64,000 bases of DNA from Ignavibacteria bacterium UBA7675 (GTDB taxonomy: Bacteria > Bacteroidota > Ignavibacteria > Kapaibacteriales > UB7675): contig DLHF01000013.1 in the NCBI GenBank assembly GCA_002483085.1, positions 111,275-175,274 of the forward strand. The letters are read 5' to 3'. A program made the position numbers and the translations under genes. The notes beneath the pieces are model-generated. The model worked only from the letters and a program-made list of their open reading frames with translations. It made no database searches and was not told the origin of the DNA. Position 1 is the first letter of the stretch, and every line of letters begins with the position of its first letter. Positions 9,263 to 18,767 of this stretch are shown here, piece by piece.

Positions 9263-11185
9263 ATGAACAAGTATATTAAATTTCTCGCTCTGTTCTTTGC
9301 TGCCGCAGCCCCTGCGTTTGCAACAGGAGAGCTTACTCTCAATCCGGGTACTCCGCCGCCGGGCAATAGGATTACAATTAAATACAAGCCCGACGAAAAA
9401 CTGCTCCATCTCAGCAATGTGTATGCTGTTGTGTATTCCTTCCGGGAAACATCGCTGAAGCCTACTGCGCGCCAGGCCGAGCTGAAGTTCGACCAGCCTT
9501 CTCAAGCGTATATAGGAGAGTTTAAGCTGGATAGCGCTACGGTGTACGGCATGGTGAAAATCAGCGATGGCGCAAAAAAGTACGACAACAACGACGGTAA
9601 ATTCTGGGATTTTTTCGTACAGAAAAGCGGTAAACTTCTACGCAGTGCCAACTACCGGGCAGCTATTACCTACTATGGGAATATGCCTCAGCAAGCACAA
9701 AGGCGCACTGATTTCGAGAAAACTCTTCAGTTGCTTCGCAAAGAGCTGGAGCTGTATCCCGATAATTTTCAAGCAAAAGTAGCGCTGAATTCTATTAGCT
9801 ACGAGCAGAAAAATATCGACTCGGTGGCGTATTTTCGCACAGTGAACAATCTGCTTTCCTCTCCTTATGATGGCTCTGTGGAAAGCTTTGCTCTGTCGGC
9901 TATTCGTCTCTACGGTACGGCTGGCCAGCCCGAAAAGGCCGACTCCCTGCGTAAATTATATGTTCGGCAGTATCCGCAAAGTGGCATGGCAGAAGAGCAA
10001 GACGTCCAGGCGCTGTCGGCATTAGTACAGGACGCCGAAAAATTTCCTGCTATGGCACAGGCTTTTCTGAAGAAATTCCCCGCCAACGAATATCGCGAGC
10101 AGATACAGATCGCTGCTGTTACGCACTATGTCAATGCGAAAAAGCCCGAAATGGCCGAGGAATTTCTGGAAGCCATACAGTACCCATCTCCAATGGCGTA
10201 TGTGCAAATCGCGCGGTCGTATGCAGGAGCCGACAGTACAATGGAGGACGCCGAAGTCATGGCTGAAAAAGCTGTGGATATAGCCAGAAATCCCGTTGTC
10301 CAGACCAAGCCGTCGCATCTGGCCGAATTTGAGTGGCAAGAGCAAACCGACCTTGCGCTTGGTACTGTGCTGGATGTCTATGGCCAAGTGGAAATGACAC
10401 TGCATAGAAACGACAAAGCCATAGCTGTTTTCAGAGAGATGATGCACCTGCTGGGCGATAATGCTACAGCGCCTCAATACGAACACCTGATACAGGCTCT
10501 TATCAATGCAGGGCGCATGAAAGACGCCTATTCCGTAGCGTGTACGGCCATTGGTGCATCGCAGTCGAGTGAGTATATCGCTACCGAACACAAAAAGCTG
10601 TACAGCGAAGTAGCCGATGCTCGCGAAAAGGGCAACGGAAGTTCGGAGAAATACGATGAAGTTCTCGCCCAGCTCGAAAAGCAAGCCAAAGAGTCGCGCC
10701 TGAAAAAAATGTCGTCGCAGCGCCTCAATATGGAGCCAATCGAAGGCATGCTTACAACGCTCGACGGGAAAAAAGTAACACTTGCCGATTTTAAAGGCAA
10801 AGTTGTCATGATCGATTTCTGGGCTACGTGGTGCGGCCCATGCGTGAAGTCCATGCCTTCGCTGCAAGAAGTGTACAATAAATACAGCGGCAACGACCAA
10901 GTGCAAATCCTCGTTGTGAATGTGTGGGAGCGCACCAAAGAGCGGAAAGAAGTAGCAGGGAAATTTATCGAAACTAATAAATACACGTTCCCAGTGTTTC
11001 TTGATCTCGAAGACGAAGTCGTGAAAAAATTTGGTGTGACAGGTATTCCTACCAAGTTCTTTCTGGACAAAGAAGGGAGAGTGCAATACAAGGATGTGGG
11101 CTTTAAGGCCGCCGATGAGTTTAAGGAATACGCGTCGTCGGTGATCGACCTGATGCTTTCCGATGGTTTCTATAAGCAACAGTAA
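9263..11185 (+). CDS. Exported TlpA-like thioredoxin domain protein with helical repeat N-terminus
   Basis: A 640-residue protein with a signal peptide (MNKYIKFLALFFAAAAPAFA). The middle 350 residues are helix-rich, with TPR-like pairs such as YRAAITYYGN and NDKAIAVFREMM. The C-terminal 140 residues are a TlpA/ResA thioredoxin fold with Trp523-Cys-Gly-Pro-Cys527 (FWATWCGPC) and the cis-Pro motif GIPTKFF. It probably acts in the periplasm as a thiol-disulfide oxidoreductase. The ATG at 9263 was chosen because it begins the signal peptide. A terminator follows at 11222. Confidence 0.87.
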   Translation: MNKYIKFLALFFAAAAPAFATGELTLNPGTPPPGNRITIKYKPDEKLLHLSNVYAVVYSFRETSLKPTARQAELKFDQPSQAYIGEFKLDSATVYGMVKISDGAKKYDNNDGKFWDFFVQKSGKLLRSANYRAAITYYGNMPQQAQRRTDFEKTLQLLRKELELYPDNFQAKVALNSISYEQKNIDSVAYFRTVNNLLSSPYDGSVESFALSAIRLYGTAGQPEKADSLRKLYVRQYPQSGMAEEQDVQALSALVQDAEKFPAMAQAFLKKFPANEYREQIQIAAVTHYVNAKKPEMAEEFLEAIQYPSPMAYVQIARSYAGADSTMEDAEVMAEKAVDIARNPVVQTKPSHLAEFEWQEQTDLALGTVLDVYGQVEMTLHRNDKAIAVFREMMHLLGDNATAPQYEHLIQALINAGRMKDAYSVACTAIGASQSSEYIATEHKKLYSEVADAREKGNGSSEKYDEVLAQLEKQAKESRLKKMSSQRLNMEPIEGMLTTLDGKKVTLADFKGKVVMIDFWATWCGPCVKSMPSLQEVYNKYSGNDQVQILVVNVWERTKERKEVAGKFIETNKYTFPVFLDLEDEVVKKFGVTGIPTKFFLDKEGRVQYKDVGFKAADEFKEYASSVIDLMLSDGFYKQQ

Positions 11186-11221
11186 TCGTTGCTCACCTGC
11201 AAAATCTTTCGTTATTTTGTG

Positions 11222-11265
11222 TCCCCATTTGCCCGCACAGGGTGGGTGGGGATTTTCTTTTTGTC
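11222..11265 (+). terminator. Rho-independent terminator after the thioredoxin gene
   Basis: TCCCCA (11222-11227) pairs with TGGGGA (11247-11252), with an inner GCCC/GGGT pairing, followed directly by TTTTCTTTTT. It sits 37 nt after the stop. Confidence 0.8.
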
Positions 11266-11342
11266 GAGCTTCAATGCGTAGTATGTGCTTGTACGTGCAT
11301 GCAATGGAACTCGGCTACTGTGTAGCATTCGGAGCTGTTGGC

Positions 11343-11506
11343 ATTCGGTCTCTGTCCTCGCTCAGGTCTCTGCACCGCGCTGCACAGCCGTCGCGTGTTT
11401 TTCTGCCTCAACCGCAGGCACAAGCGCCGAGCAGCCGAAAAAACGATAAGCGGTTGTGCGACCGGTGACAGCGGCCAGGCGGGCGCCCGAGCGATGCCCG
11501 TGCTAC
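11343..11506 (-). repeat. Dispersed intergenic repeat, copy B (near full length)
   Basis: Read on the minus strand it begins TGTAGCACGGGCATCGCTCG, continues with CGCTGTCACCGGTCGCAC, and reaches the core GTGCAGCGCGGTGCAGAGAC. It matches copy I along nearly its whole length, with a variable middle. It occupies most of the 376 nt between the thioredoxin and argS genes, orientated against both. I see no gene in this gap. Confidence 0.85.
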
Positions 11507-11561
11507 ATTCGTTCTCTCAACAGCAACTTTAGATACTACTAATACTATCTCAGGAAAAGGT

Positions 11562-13328
11562 ATGCAGTCGCTTCTGTCTCATTTATCAGAACTCTTTGCT
11601 CATGCGTTTGAGGCCGCTGGATTGGATCGTGCTTTTGGCGAAGTCGTTGTTTCCCAAAGGCCAGATATCAGCCAGTTCCAGTGCAACGGCGCGTTGCCTG
11701 CTGCAAAGGCAGCGAAACAGAATCCCCGCGCTGTAGCGCAAAGCGTACTGGATGCTGTGCAATCCCGCGATATTTTTGCCGATCTTTCGCTCGCAGGACC
11801 AGGGTTTATTAATATCACCCTTACCGACGAGTTTCTTACTGCGCGTGTGAATGCTGTAGCTGCCGACGAGCGGCTGGGCTGCACGCCTGTGTCGCAGCCT
11901 CGTACAGTCGTGATCGACTTTGGCGGGCCAAATGTTGCAAAAGCCATGCACGTAGGGCACCTGCGGTCGTCGATTATTGGCGACAGTTTGCAGCGAGTCT
12001 TCCGCTATGCTGGCGACCGCGTTGTAAGCGATGTGCATTTAGGCGACTGGGGCACACAGATGGGGATGCTGATTACCGAACTCCAGCGCGAGCAGCCCGA
12101 TTTGCCGTATTTTGATTCCGGCTATACAGGCCCATATTCCGATGAATCGCCAATTTCTATTGAAGATTTGGAGGCGATGTACCCCCGTGCGTCGGCTCGT
12201 GCCAAAGCCGAGACTGAAGCTGCGGACGCTGCACGCACGGCTACTGCCGAACTCCAGCAAGGGCGCCCCGGCTACTTTGCGCTCTGGAAACACTTTGTGG
12301 CTATTTCGCGGGCGGCGCTCATGCGCGATTTTGCCGACCTCGGTGTACACTTCGATCTCTGGCTCGGCGAAAGCGACGCACAGCCGCGTATCCCTGCGAT
12401 GATTGCGCGATTAGACGCCGCTGGTTTTCTCAAAGAAAGCGATGGTGCGCGTGTGATTTACCTGGCGGATGCCGAAGAAGAAAAGCAAACGATGACACCG
12501 CTTATCGTGGTGAAATCCGACGGCGGTGTTATGTATGGTACTACCGATTTGGCGACCATTGAACAGCGCGTGGGCGACCTCCACGCCGATCTGATCCTGT
12601 ATGTTGTAGATGCGCGGCAGTCCGCACATTTTCGCCAAGTATTTGAGGCCGCACGCCTTACAGGTATTGCCGGAAGTGTGGAACTGGAGCACATTGGCTT
12701 TGGTACGATGAATGGCACCGACCGCAAGCCATTTAAGACTCGTGCCGGTGGTGTGATGAAGCTACAGGATTTGCTCCGCATGGCTACCGAGCAAGCGCTG
12801 GCTCGTATGACCGAGGCAAAAATTGCCGAAGGATATAGCGAAGAAGAGCGGAACGATATTGCACGCAAGGTGGGCATTGCATCGGTGAAGTATGCCGATC
12901 TGATGAACCATCGCACAACCGACTACATTTTTGATATCGAGAAATTTGTGCGCTTTGAAGGGCGGACTGGCGCTTATCTCCTGTATGCGGCGGTGCGTAT
13001 CAAATCGGTTTTACGCAAAGCGGGCGACCAGCAGATGAAGCCCGGGCCAATAGTGATAACCGGGTCGGAAGAGCGCGATCTCGTGCTGATGCTACAGCAA
13101 CTGCCTGAAGTGCTAGCTGCAACCTATGCTAACCGCGCGCCGAATCATCTTTGCGAATACATCTTTACGCTGGCACAATCGTTTAGCCGCTTCTACCAGA
13201 ACTGTCCGATGATTTCTGAACAGAATGAATCCGTGCGATCTTCGCGCTTGGCACTTGCAGGGTTGTGTCTGTGCACATTCGAGCGCGTACTGAACCTGCT
13301 TGGTATGGAAATACCCGAACGCATGTAG
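11562..13328 (+). CDS. argS: Arginyl-tRNA synthetase
   Basis: A 588-residue class I synthetase that charges tRNA-Arg. The HIGH motif is HVGH at residues 130-133 (GGPNVAKAMHVGHLRSS). FKTRAGGVMKL near residue 395 stands at the KMSKS position, the usual state in many ArgS proteins. An N-terminal Add1-like domain (residues 1-100) and a C-terminal DALR anticodon-binding domain ending at PERM are present. Length is normal. Confidence 0.97.
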   Translation: MQSLLSHLSELFAHAFEAAGLDRAFGEVVVSQRPDISQFQCNGALPAAKAAKQNPRAVAQSVLDAVQSRDIFADLSLAGPGFINITLTDEFLTARVNAVAADERLGCTPVSQPRTVVIDFGGPNVAKAMHVGHLRSSIIGDSLQRVFRYAGDRVVSDVHLGDWGTQMGMLITELQREQPDLPYFDSGYTGPYSDESPISIEDLEAMYPRASARAKAETEAADAARTATAELQQGRPGYFALWKHFVAISRAALMRDFADLGVHFDLWLGESDAQPRIPAMIARLDAAGFLKESDGARVIYLADAEEEKQTMTPLIVVKSDGGVMYGTTDLATIEQRVGDLHADLILYVVDARQSAHFRQVFEAARLTGIAGSVELEHIGFGTMNGTDRKPFKTRAGGVMKLQDLLRMATEQALARMTEAKIAEGYSEEERNDIARKVGIASVKYADLMNHRTTDYIFDIEKFVRFEGRTGAYLLYAAVRIKSVLRKAGDQQMKPGPIVITGSEERDLVLMLQQLPEVLAATYANRAPNHLCEYIFTLAQSFSRFYQNCPMISEQNESVRSSRLALAGLCLCTFERVLNLLGMEIPERM

Positions 13329-13348
13329 AGCGACATACTTGTGGGTTT

Positions 13349-13377
13349 GCAGAGGCACTCCGCTGGGGTGCTTCTGC
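13349..13377. terminator. Hairpin between convergent argS and carboxypeptidase genes
   Basis: GCAGAGGCAC (13349-13358) pairs with GTGCTTCTGC (13368-13377) with one G-T pair. It fills the 51 nt gap between two converging genes, so it could end transcripts from both sides, though no T-run follows. Confidence 0.45.
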
Positions 13378-13379
13378 GG

Positions 13380-14489
13380 CTACATTGTCACCGAAGGCTC
13401 GATAAGCGACAGCGTACCAGAGTCTGCATCGAGTTCGGCCATCGTGCCGATAGGGACTGTCATCTTGCTCTGTACATGCCCGATGGGCAGTCCGTACACC
13501 GTGGGGATTTTCAGAGAAGCAAGCCGCTCTTGGAGCACTTTTTCGAGAGTAAAAGAGATTCTGAAACCGGGATCACGCAGCCGCTCGCAGTCTTTGAATC
13601 GGCCCAGGGCAATGCCTTTGCATGCTTGTAGTTTTCCAGCTAGCCACAATTGCGTCAGCATTCGGTCTATGCGATATGGCTCTTCGGATACCTCTTCGAG
13701 GAAGAGAATTGCATCGGTTGTGTCGATCTCGTAGGGGGTGCCCAGCGTGCTGGCAATCAGCGTTAGATTGCCGCCGACGAGTCTGCCATGTCCTTTTCCG
13801 CCGTAAATAGTTCTGAGCCTACTCTCGGAAAAATTGATATTGCTGAACTCCTGGCTATCGGCGATTTTGCCGAGCGGGGTATCGGTAAAAAGCGTATTGT
13901 AGAAATACTCTTTTGTGAATCTATCGAATGTAGACGAGGCTACTGGCCCGTGGAATGCAACAACGCGGCTGCGCGTGTACACAGCGTTGACAAGAGCTGT
14001 AATATCGCTGTAGCCCACGATAATTTTGGGATGGCTGCGTATTACATCAAAATCGAGCATAGGGAGGATGCGCATAACGCCATAGCCTCCGCGTGCACAG
14101 AGGATTGCATCAATATCGGGCCGCTCAATAAATTCCATGAACTCAGCAGCGCGATCTTCGTCGGTAGCGGCGAGATAGCCATTGCTTTTTGTAATCGCTT
14201 TACCGAGTTCTACCTTGCACCCCCAGTTTTTCATCGCGCTTATACCGTCGGCTATGTCGCGCATGCTTACACCGCTGGCAGGAGCTACGATACCTACAGT
14301 TGAGCCTGCACGCAAGGCATGGGGCAGTAAAACTCCGTCCTCCCGCTGAACGCAGGGGGGGAGTGGAGCGGACGGAATTACCGGAGAGGAGACAGCGGCA
14401 TCATGTGTAAAAGCATTGAGTTTGGGGGTGTGCAGTGCCACTGCCGTACCTACTATTCCGGCGAGAAATTCTCGTCTTTGCATTTTCAT
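13380..14489 (-). CDS. L,D-carboxypeptidase, peptidase family S66 (LdcA type), exported
   Basis: About 369 residues. It starts MKMQRREFLAGIVGTAVAL, a twin-arginine-like (RREFL) signal, so export is likely by Tat. The mature part has GIVAPASGV, ILCARGGYGVMRILPMLDF and IVGYSDITAL, the blocks of the S66 fold whose Ser nucleophile lies in GYSD, or by other accounts in the CARGGYG region. The family trims the terminal D-Ala from murein tetrapeptides during peptidoglycan recycling. ATG 14489 was chosen for the signal; a start at 14567 would put 26 residues before it. Confidence 0.88.
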   Translation of the reverse strand: MKMQRREFLAGIVGTAVALHTPKLNAFTHDAAVSSPVIPSAPLPPCVQREDGVLLPHALRAGSTVGIVAPASGVSMRDIADGISAMKNWGCKVELGKAITKSNGYLAATDEDRAAEFMEFIERPDIDAILCARGGYGVMRILPMLDFDVIRSHPKIIVGYSDITALVNAVYTRSRVVAFHGPVASSTFDRFTKEYFYNTLFTDTPLGKIADSQEFSNINFSESRLRTIYGGKGHGRLVGGNLTLIASTLGTPYEIDTTDAILFLEEVSEEPYRIDRMLTQLWLAGKLQACKGIALGRFKDCERLRDPGFRISFTLEKVLQERLASLKIPTVYGLPIGHVQSKMTVPIGTMAELDADSGTLSLIEPSVTM

Positions 14490-14683
14490 AGTAACCTGTT
14501 GATCGATACTGGGAACCCTTCTTTTTTTATCACTTGGGGGGACGTTTCTATTACGCTGAGGGATCAATTTCCTAAATTAATAGCTTAAAGTCAATTCTCT
14601 AAAGCATGAGAAGAGAACTTTTGTTAACTTATCGGCAGTGTCGGCGCTTCCCGTACTCATGTATTTGCATTCGTTTACTTTCC

Positions 14684-16681
14684 ATGATTCGAACCTTTTT
14701 TCTCTTTGCCGCTTTGTTTGCGGCTGGTTCTGCTTTCCTTTGTGCGCAGAATAACAGCGACTCCGCTCGGAGTGTGCAGTACAGCTTGGGATTTATTGGA
14801 GGGCTTGAGCGCATCAGCAATCAAACATCGCTTCCGATTATTCCTGGCTCTACGGACTGCGGCTTATTCAGCGATGGTACAGCGACCGGCTACTGGGGTG
14901 GAGTCATGTTCGACTATCCCATATTGGCTCCATATCTCGATGTATCAGCTCGCTTGCTGTACAATGCTCGTCCTGCAGTGCTCGAAGCCCAAACCCAGGT
15001 GTCGGAGGTGTACGACCGCGCAAACGACCGCTATACTCCGTTGTTCGTTGGCCACAAATACGATGCCATGCTCGGTTATCTGGCATTTGATGTGGGCGTG
15101 CGCGTGATTCCATATCCGGAGATACCAGTGTATGTGCGGTTGTCGGCTGATGCTGGACAACCGCTATTCGGCGCTACCTACGAGCAGCGCGCCCGCGTCG
15201 ATGATCCGTCGTTTGTGCTGTTCAACGATGGCACGAAGGAACATGTAACACGCAAAGGCGATATTGATGATGCTACGACGTCCTACGGTGCTTTGGGAGC
15301 CCTCGGTATGGATATTCCGCTACGGGGCAATATGGTGCTCGTTCCTGAAATCGGGTATCGCTATGGGCTGGGCTCCGTGGTGTCGCGCTCGGAATGGCAT
15401 ACGGAGTCGGTGCGCGCAGGTATCGGACTAAAGTGGATTGTCTATAACGAACCTGCTGCGATATCCAAACCCAACAGGGAAGCACCAAAGGAGGCCGAGC
15501 CGCCCTCTGTTGTGCCGTCACTGGTGATTAATTCGCTGAGCTCTCGTCCGCTTGAAGTGCAGGAAACTATTGTCACTCAAACCTTTCCGCTGTTGCCGTA
15601 TGTTTTTTTTGATAGCACAGCCGCTGAACTCCGACCGCGTTATATGCCTGCTGTTGCCGACCGAGCGCGCTTCCAGGAAAAGGATTTACCCAAGCACGCA
15701 ATTTCTACGTATTACTATCTGCTGCACATTATCGGTAAGCGGATGCAAGAGTATCCTAACGCCCGCCTGACGATTACTGGTACTACCGATGGCAAAGAGC
15801 TTGCTTCGCCATCCGACCGTAAAGCGGTGGCTGATCGCCGTGCGAAAGTGGTGGCGGATTACCTTGTGAATACATGGGGTGTAGATCGCCAGCGAATTAC
15901 TCTCCGCAGTGTTGATCTTCCCGAACTCGCGTCCAGTGCTCGCTATGCCGAGGGAGATGAGGAAAATAGGCGCACAGAAATTGCCTCCGACGATCCGGCT
16001 ATCCTTGCGCCAGTTGTGCATTCACGGTTTCTAGAATACATTCCAATAGAAGATACTCAACAGTTTTCTATCGAGGTGCTGCACCCAGAACGAGCCCAAG
16101 GCTGGGATCTCTCTATGTACTATAGTGGCGCTCTGATGGCTGTTAAAACGGGGGAGAAGGCTCCAAAAGCCATTGAGACGATTACCGTTGCTACCGAGAC
16201 GCTCACTGCGCTTGGAGGACGCTTGCAACAAGATGTAGAACAACTGACTGGCACATTGCAGATTACACAGGATGATGGTTCGGTGCTGAATGCGGATTGC
16301 CAGTTCCCTGTAAAGAAAACGCGGAATGAGTTCGAAGTAAGCCGCCTGAGCTTGATTGTGTTCGATTTCGACCGCTCGGATATCTCATCTCAAAATAGAG
16401 AAATGATGGATCGCTTTGTGACTGAAGCCGTAAAGCCTGCTTCCGATGTGCATATTACGGGTTCTACCGACAGGCTTGGTGAGGCTGCCTACAATATGGA
16501 GCTTTCTAAGGCGCGTGCCGAAACTGTGCAGCAGTATCTCAAGCAGTTGCGTCCAGGTACTCGTATCCAGTCTGTGCGCGGAATTGGCGCCTCTACATTG
16601 CCCTACGACAATACCGTGCCCGAAGGCAGGTATTACTGCCGCACGGTGTCGCTTGAAGTTCGCACTCCAGTTAAAAAATAA
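14684..16681 (+). CDS. Outer membrane protein with two OmpA-like domains
   Basis: About 665 residues with a signal peptide MIRTFFLFAALFAAGSAFLCAQ. Residues 30-270 look like a beta-barrel: alternating aromatic strands, GYWGGVMFDY and VPEIGYRYGLG. A first OmpA-like peptidoglycan-binding module starts near residue 300 (YVFFDSTAAELRPRY, then ITGTTDGKE and RRAKVVADYL). A second lies at the C-terminus (IVFDFDRSDISSQN, ITGSTDRLGEAAYNMELSKARAETV). Between them is a beta-rich segment. It would tie the outer membrane to peptidoglycan. ATG 14684 is chosen for the signal peptide. Confidence 0.87.
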   Translation: MIRTFFLFAALFAAGSAFLCAQNNSDSARSVQYSLGFIGGLERISNQTSLPIIPGSTDCGLFSDGTATGYWGGVMFDYPILAPYLDVSARLLYNARPAVLEAQTQVSEVYDRANDRYTPLFVGHKYDAMLGYLAFDVGVRVIPYPEIPVYVRLSADAGQPLFGATYEQRARVDDPSFVLFNDGTKEHVTRKGDIDDATTSYGALGALGMDIPLRGNMVLVPEIGYRYGLGSVVSRSEWHTESVRAGIGLKWIVYNEPAAISKPNREAPKEAEPPSVVPSLVINSLSSRPLEVQETIVTQTFPLLPYVFFDSTAAELRPRYMPAVADRARFQEKDLPKHAISTYYYLLHIIGKRMQEYPNARLTITGTTDGKELASPSDRKAVADRRAKVVADYLVNTWGVDRQRITLRSVDLPELASSARYAEGDEENRRTEIASDDPAILAPVVHSRFLEYIPIEDTQQFSIEVLHPERAQGWDLSMYYSGALMAVKTGEKAPKAIETITVATETLTALGGRLQQDVEQLTGTLQITQDDGSVLNADCQFPVKKTRNEFEVSRLSLIVFDFDRSDISSQNREMMDRFVTEAVKPASDVHITGSTDRLGEAAYNMELSKARAETVQQYLKQLRPGTRIQSVRGIGASTLPYDNTVPEGRYYCRTVSLEVRTPVKK

Positions 16682-16724
16682 GCTATGTAAAAGCATCAAC
16701 GCCGTCGCTGTGTGGATGCTGCTA

Positions 16725-16806
16725 GGCGCTTCGGTCTTCGCACCGTGTTCTATGTCTCTGCACCGCGTAGCACATCCGCCGCGCGACTGTGCGCCCTTTG
16801 TCGCAT
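16725..16806 (-). repeat. Dispersed intergenic repeat, copy C (tail part)
   Basis: On the minus strand it reads GCGGTGCAGAGACA, then ACGGTGCGAAGACCGAAGCG, so it keeps the core and its internal duplicate GGTGCRRAGAC about 20 nt apart. The 5' head module is not seen. It lies in the 324 nt gap between the OmpA-like gene and tRNA-Ser, which otherwise holds only the tRNA terminator. Confidence 0.65.
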
Positions 16807-16951
16807 TTTTTCTCCTATTACTGGATTGCACTGGTGTATATATGCAGGGCAAGTGGATCTGCAAAATAGGCGGGAATCCGAAGGCAGTTTCCTGCCCTTG
16901 CACAATATCCGGCAAAGCACGGAGATAACAACGGTGAAGCACACTATCTTG

Positions 16952-16994
16952 TAGAAAAAAGAAAACCCGCGAAATATTTATAATTTCGCGGGTT
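16952..16994 (-). terminator. Terminator of tRNA-Ser
   Basis: AACCCGCGAAAT (minus strand 16994-16983) pairs perfectly with ATTTCGCGGGTT (16975-16964), followed on that strand by TTCTTTTTT. It lies 12 nt after the tRNA. Confidence 0.9.
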
Positions 16995-17005
16995 CTCTTA
17001 AACTG

Positions 17006-17092
17006 CGGAAAGGGAGAGATTCGAACTCTCGGTACCCTTTCGGGTACACTCGCTTTCCAGGCGAGCCCGATCGACCACTCCGGCACCTTTCC
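17006..17092 (-). tRNA. tRNA-Ser (anticodon GGA)
   Basis: An 87 nt cloverleaf with a long variable arm (TACCCGAAAGGGTA). The acceptor GGAAAGG pairs with CCTTTCC, discriminator G. The anticodon stem CTCGC/GCGAG encloses CTGGAAA, giving GGA. No CCA is encoded. A terminator follows. Confidence 0.96.
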
Positions 17093-17335
17093 TTGCGCTC
17101 AAGAATGATAAAACATTCAAGAATGACAAAAATACAGCGTTAAAAGGCGAAAACCAAGAAAATTTGCATAATGAAGGCAATTTGCTTTAGCTACGACTCG
17201 GAGCGTTTCTTCTGTGGTATATTTCGCTCGTGTGGCTGAATAGAGAAAGGAGAATATCTGCGCTGGTGCAGGAAGAGTTTTTCCGCCCTGTTCAGCAGAA
17301 GCTCTAATGTAATCAGTGGTAATTGCTCGGAATTT

Positions 17336-17355
17336 CATTAAATTGTGATTTAATG
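17336..17355. promoter_or_regulatory. Inverted repeat upstream of the ECF sigma gene
   Basis: CATTAAAT (17336-17343), TGTG, ATTTAATG (17348-17355) is a perfect 8 bp AT-rich inverted repeat ending 26 nt before the sigma factor start. It could be an operator or only a chance AT-rich palindrome. The rest of the 289 nt gap after tRNA-Ser shows no gene. Confidence 0.35.
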
Positions 17356-17381
17356 GTGCATGAACGTACCTAAACTATAGT

Positions 17382-18011
17382 ATGCAGCAACGCAGGAACA
17401 TACCTTCGCGGGAAGAGCGGCGCAAGCAATCGCGCGTGGAAGACGCTGATCTGATTGAGCGTGCAGTCGCTGGCAATCAGCAGGCTTTTACACAGCTCCG
17501 ACAGAAATACTATCCTACTATTGCGGGGCTTATACGCCGCATGATGCGCAACAGCGACGACGTTGAAGACCTTGTACAGGAAACCTTTGTTAAGGCATTC
17601 AATGCCATTGCTACGTTCAACCACGAGTACGCTTTTTCGACGTGGTTATACCGTATTGCTTCTAATCACTGTATCGACTTCCTGCGCAAAAAACGTCTAA
17701 AAACGTTCTCTATCGACCAGCCTATAGAAACACACGATGGCGAGATACAGTATGAGATCTCCGATTCGACGTGGCTGCCCGATACCGACATCCACAACAA
17801 AGAAAAAACTTCGCTTCTCAACGCCGCCATTCAGGAACTTCCCGAAAAATACAGAGTTGTCATAGAACTGCGGCACGGAGAAGAGCTCGACTACCAGGAG
17901 ATAGCTAACCAGCTTGGCCTCCCTCTCGGTACGGTGAAGGCTCATTTATTCCGCGCTCGGGAAATGCTGTATAAGAAGTTGAAAAATAAGATGTACTATT
18001 TTTATTCATAA
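17382..18011 (+). CDS. RNA polymerase ECF-type sigma factor
   Basis: A 209-residue sigma-70 family protein. Region 2 is at residues 27-100 (AFTQLRQKYYPTIAGLIRRMM, DVEDLVQETFVKAFNAI, TWLYRIASNHCIDFLRKKR). Region 4 is at 140-200 (LPEKYRVVIELRHGEELDYQEIANQLGLPLGTVKAHLFRAREML, a helix-turn-helix). It directs RNA polymerase to a set of promoters that cannot be named. The next gene, 13 nt downstream, is a small outer membrane protein; no anti-sigma gene is adjacent. Confidence 0.92.
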   Translation: MQQRRNIPSREERRKQSRVEDADLIERAVAGNQQAFTQLRQKYYPTIAGLIRRMMRNSDDVEDLVQETFVKAFNAIATFNHEYAFSTWLYRIASNHCIDFLRKKRLKTFSIDQPIETHDGEIQYEISDSTWLPDTDIHNKEKTSLLNAAIQELPEKYRVVIELRHGEELDYQEIANQLGLPLGTVKAHLFRAREMLYKKLKNKMYYFYS

Positions 18012-18024
18012 GTAGGGTGGGTGT

Positions 18025-18681
18025 ATGAGCATAAAAAGGATATGTACAGCACTGGCGTTTGTCGCGTGTATGAGTTCGGTGTCGGCATTCGCGCAAAGTA
18101 GTTTTGGTATTGGCTTGGGGCTGTCCACTCCCAACGAAGCAATTAGCTCTGTGTACAACAATATTTCCACGGGTACGCTGAAAGAAGACCTACAGGACGC
18201 CGCATCCCTCGGGTACCATTTTCAGTTGAAATATCGGTTTGGTCTTGGCGAAAGCGTGCGTTTTGCTGCTTCGGCTGGCTTGCACCGTTTTCCCGGGGCT
18301 GATATTCTGCTGAACTACGACGGGAAGACTTACGAATTTGAGGCGACGTCGAATATTGTGCCGATTACAGCCGGATTAGAATATTCATTAGTCAAGTCGA
18401 CCATAGGCGTGTACTTGGCAGGCGATCTTTCCTATAATTACTTCAGCAACTCGCTCGATCTGAAGCAGGGAGATATATCTGTTCCCTTGGGAATCAACGA
18501 AGATGCTTCCTACAGCCGTGTAGGTGCAGCACTCGGCGCTGGTGTGGATTTCGATCTCAGCGTGGCGACGCTCGATATTACGGGTAAGTATCACTTTGCT
18601 AATCTTATCAACAAGGAAGCAGATGAGCCCGACCGCAGCTATTTTGCGTTGACGCTTTCTGTGTGCTTTGGCTCCAGGTAG
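18025..18681 (+). CDS. Small outer membrane beta-barrel protein
   Basis: A 218-residue protein with a signal peptide (MSIKRICTALAFVACMSSVSAFAQ) and alternating strands throughout, such as YHFQLKYRFGLG and ITAGLEYSLV, ending in an aromatic-containing strand (YFALTLSVCFGSR). It resembles OmpW/PorT-like barrels by pattern only. It follows the ECF sigma gene by 13 nt and is probably co-transcribed with it. A strong terminator follows. Confidence 0.75.
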   Translation: MSIKRICTALAFVACMSSVSAFAQSSFGIGLGLSTPNEAISSVYNNISTGTLKEDLQDAASLGYHFQLKYRFGLGESVRFAASAGLHRFPGADILLNYDGKTYEFEATSNIVPITAGLEYSLVKSTIGVYLAGDLSYNYFSNSLDLKQGDISVPLGINEDASYSRVGAALGAGVDFDLSVATLDITGKYHFANLINKEADEPDRSYFALTLSVCFGSR

Positions 18682-18702
18682 GAGCAAGAAATATAAAGCT
18701 GC

Positions 18703-18742
18703 AAAAAAAAAGCAGGTTTCGGAATCCGAAACCTGCTTTTTT
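18703..18742 (+). terminator. Rho-independent terminator after the beta-barrel gene
   Basis: AAAAAGCAGGTTTCGG pairs perfectly with CCGAAACCTGCTTTTT around a 3 nt loop (AAT), ending in a T-run. Because both sides have A/T runs it could also work on the opposite strand. Confidence 0.92.
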
Positions 18743-18767
18743 ATTAAAAACCCGATGAATAATGAGA

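Noticed and set aside
11562..13328. Missing KMSKS motif as a sign of a non-functional ArgS
   Set aside because: FKTRAGG at this position is the normal form in many arginyl-tRNA synthetases.
16682..16724. Additional short gene between the OmpA-like gene and tRNA-Ser
   Set aside because: Open frames here are short, start within repeat copy C and have no ribosome-binding site.
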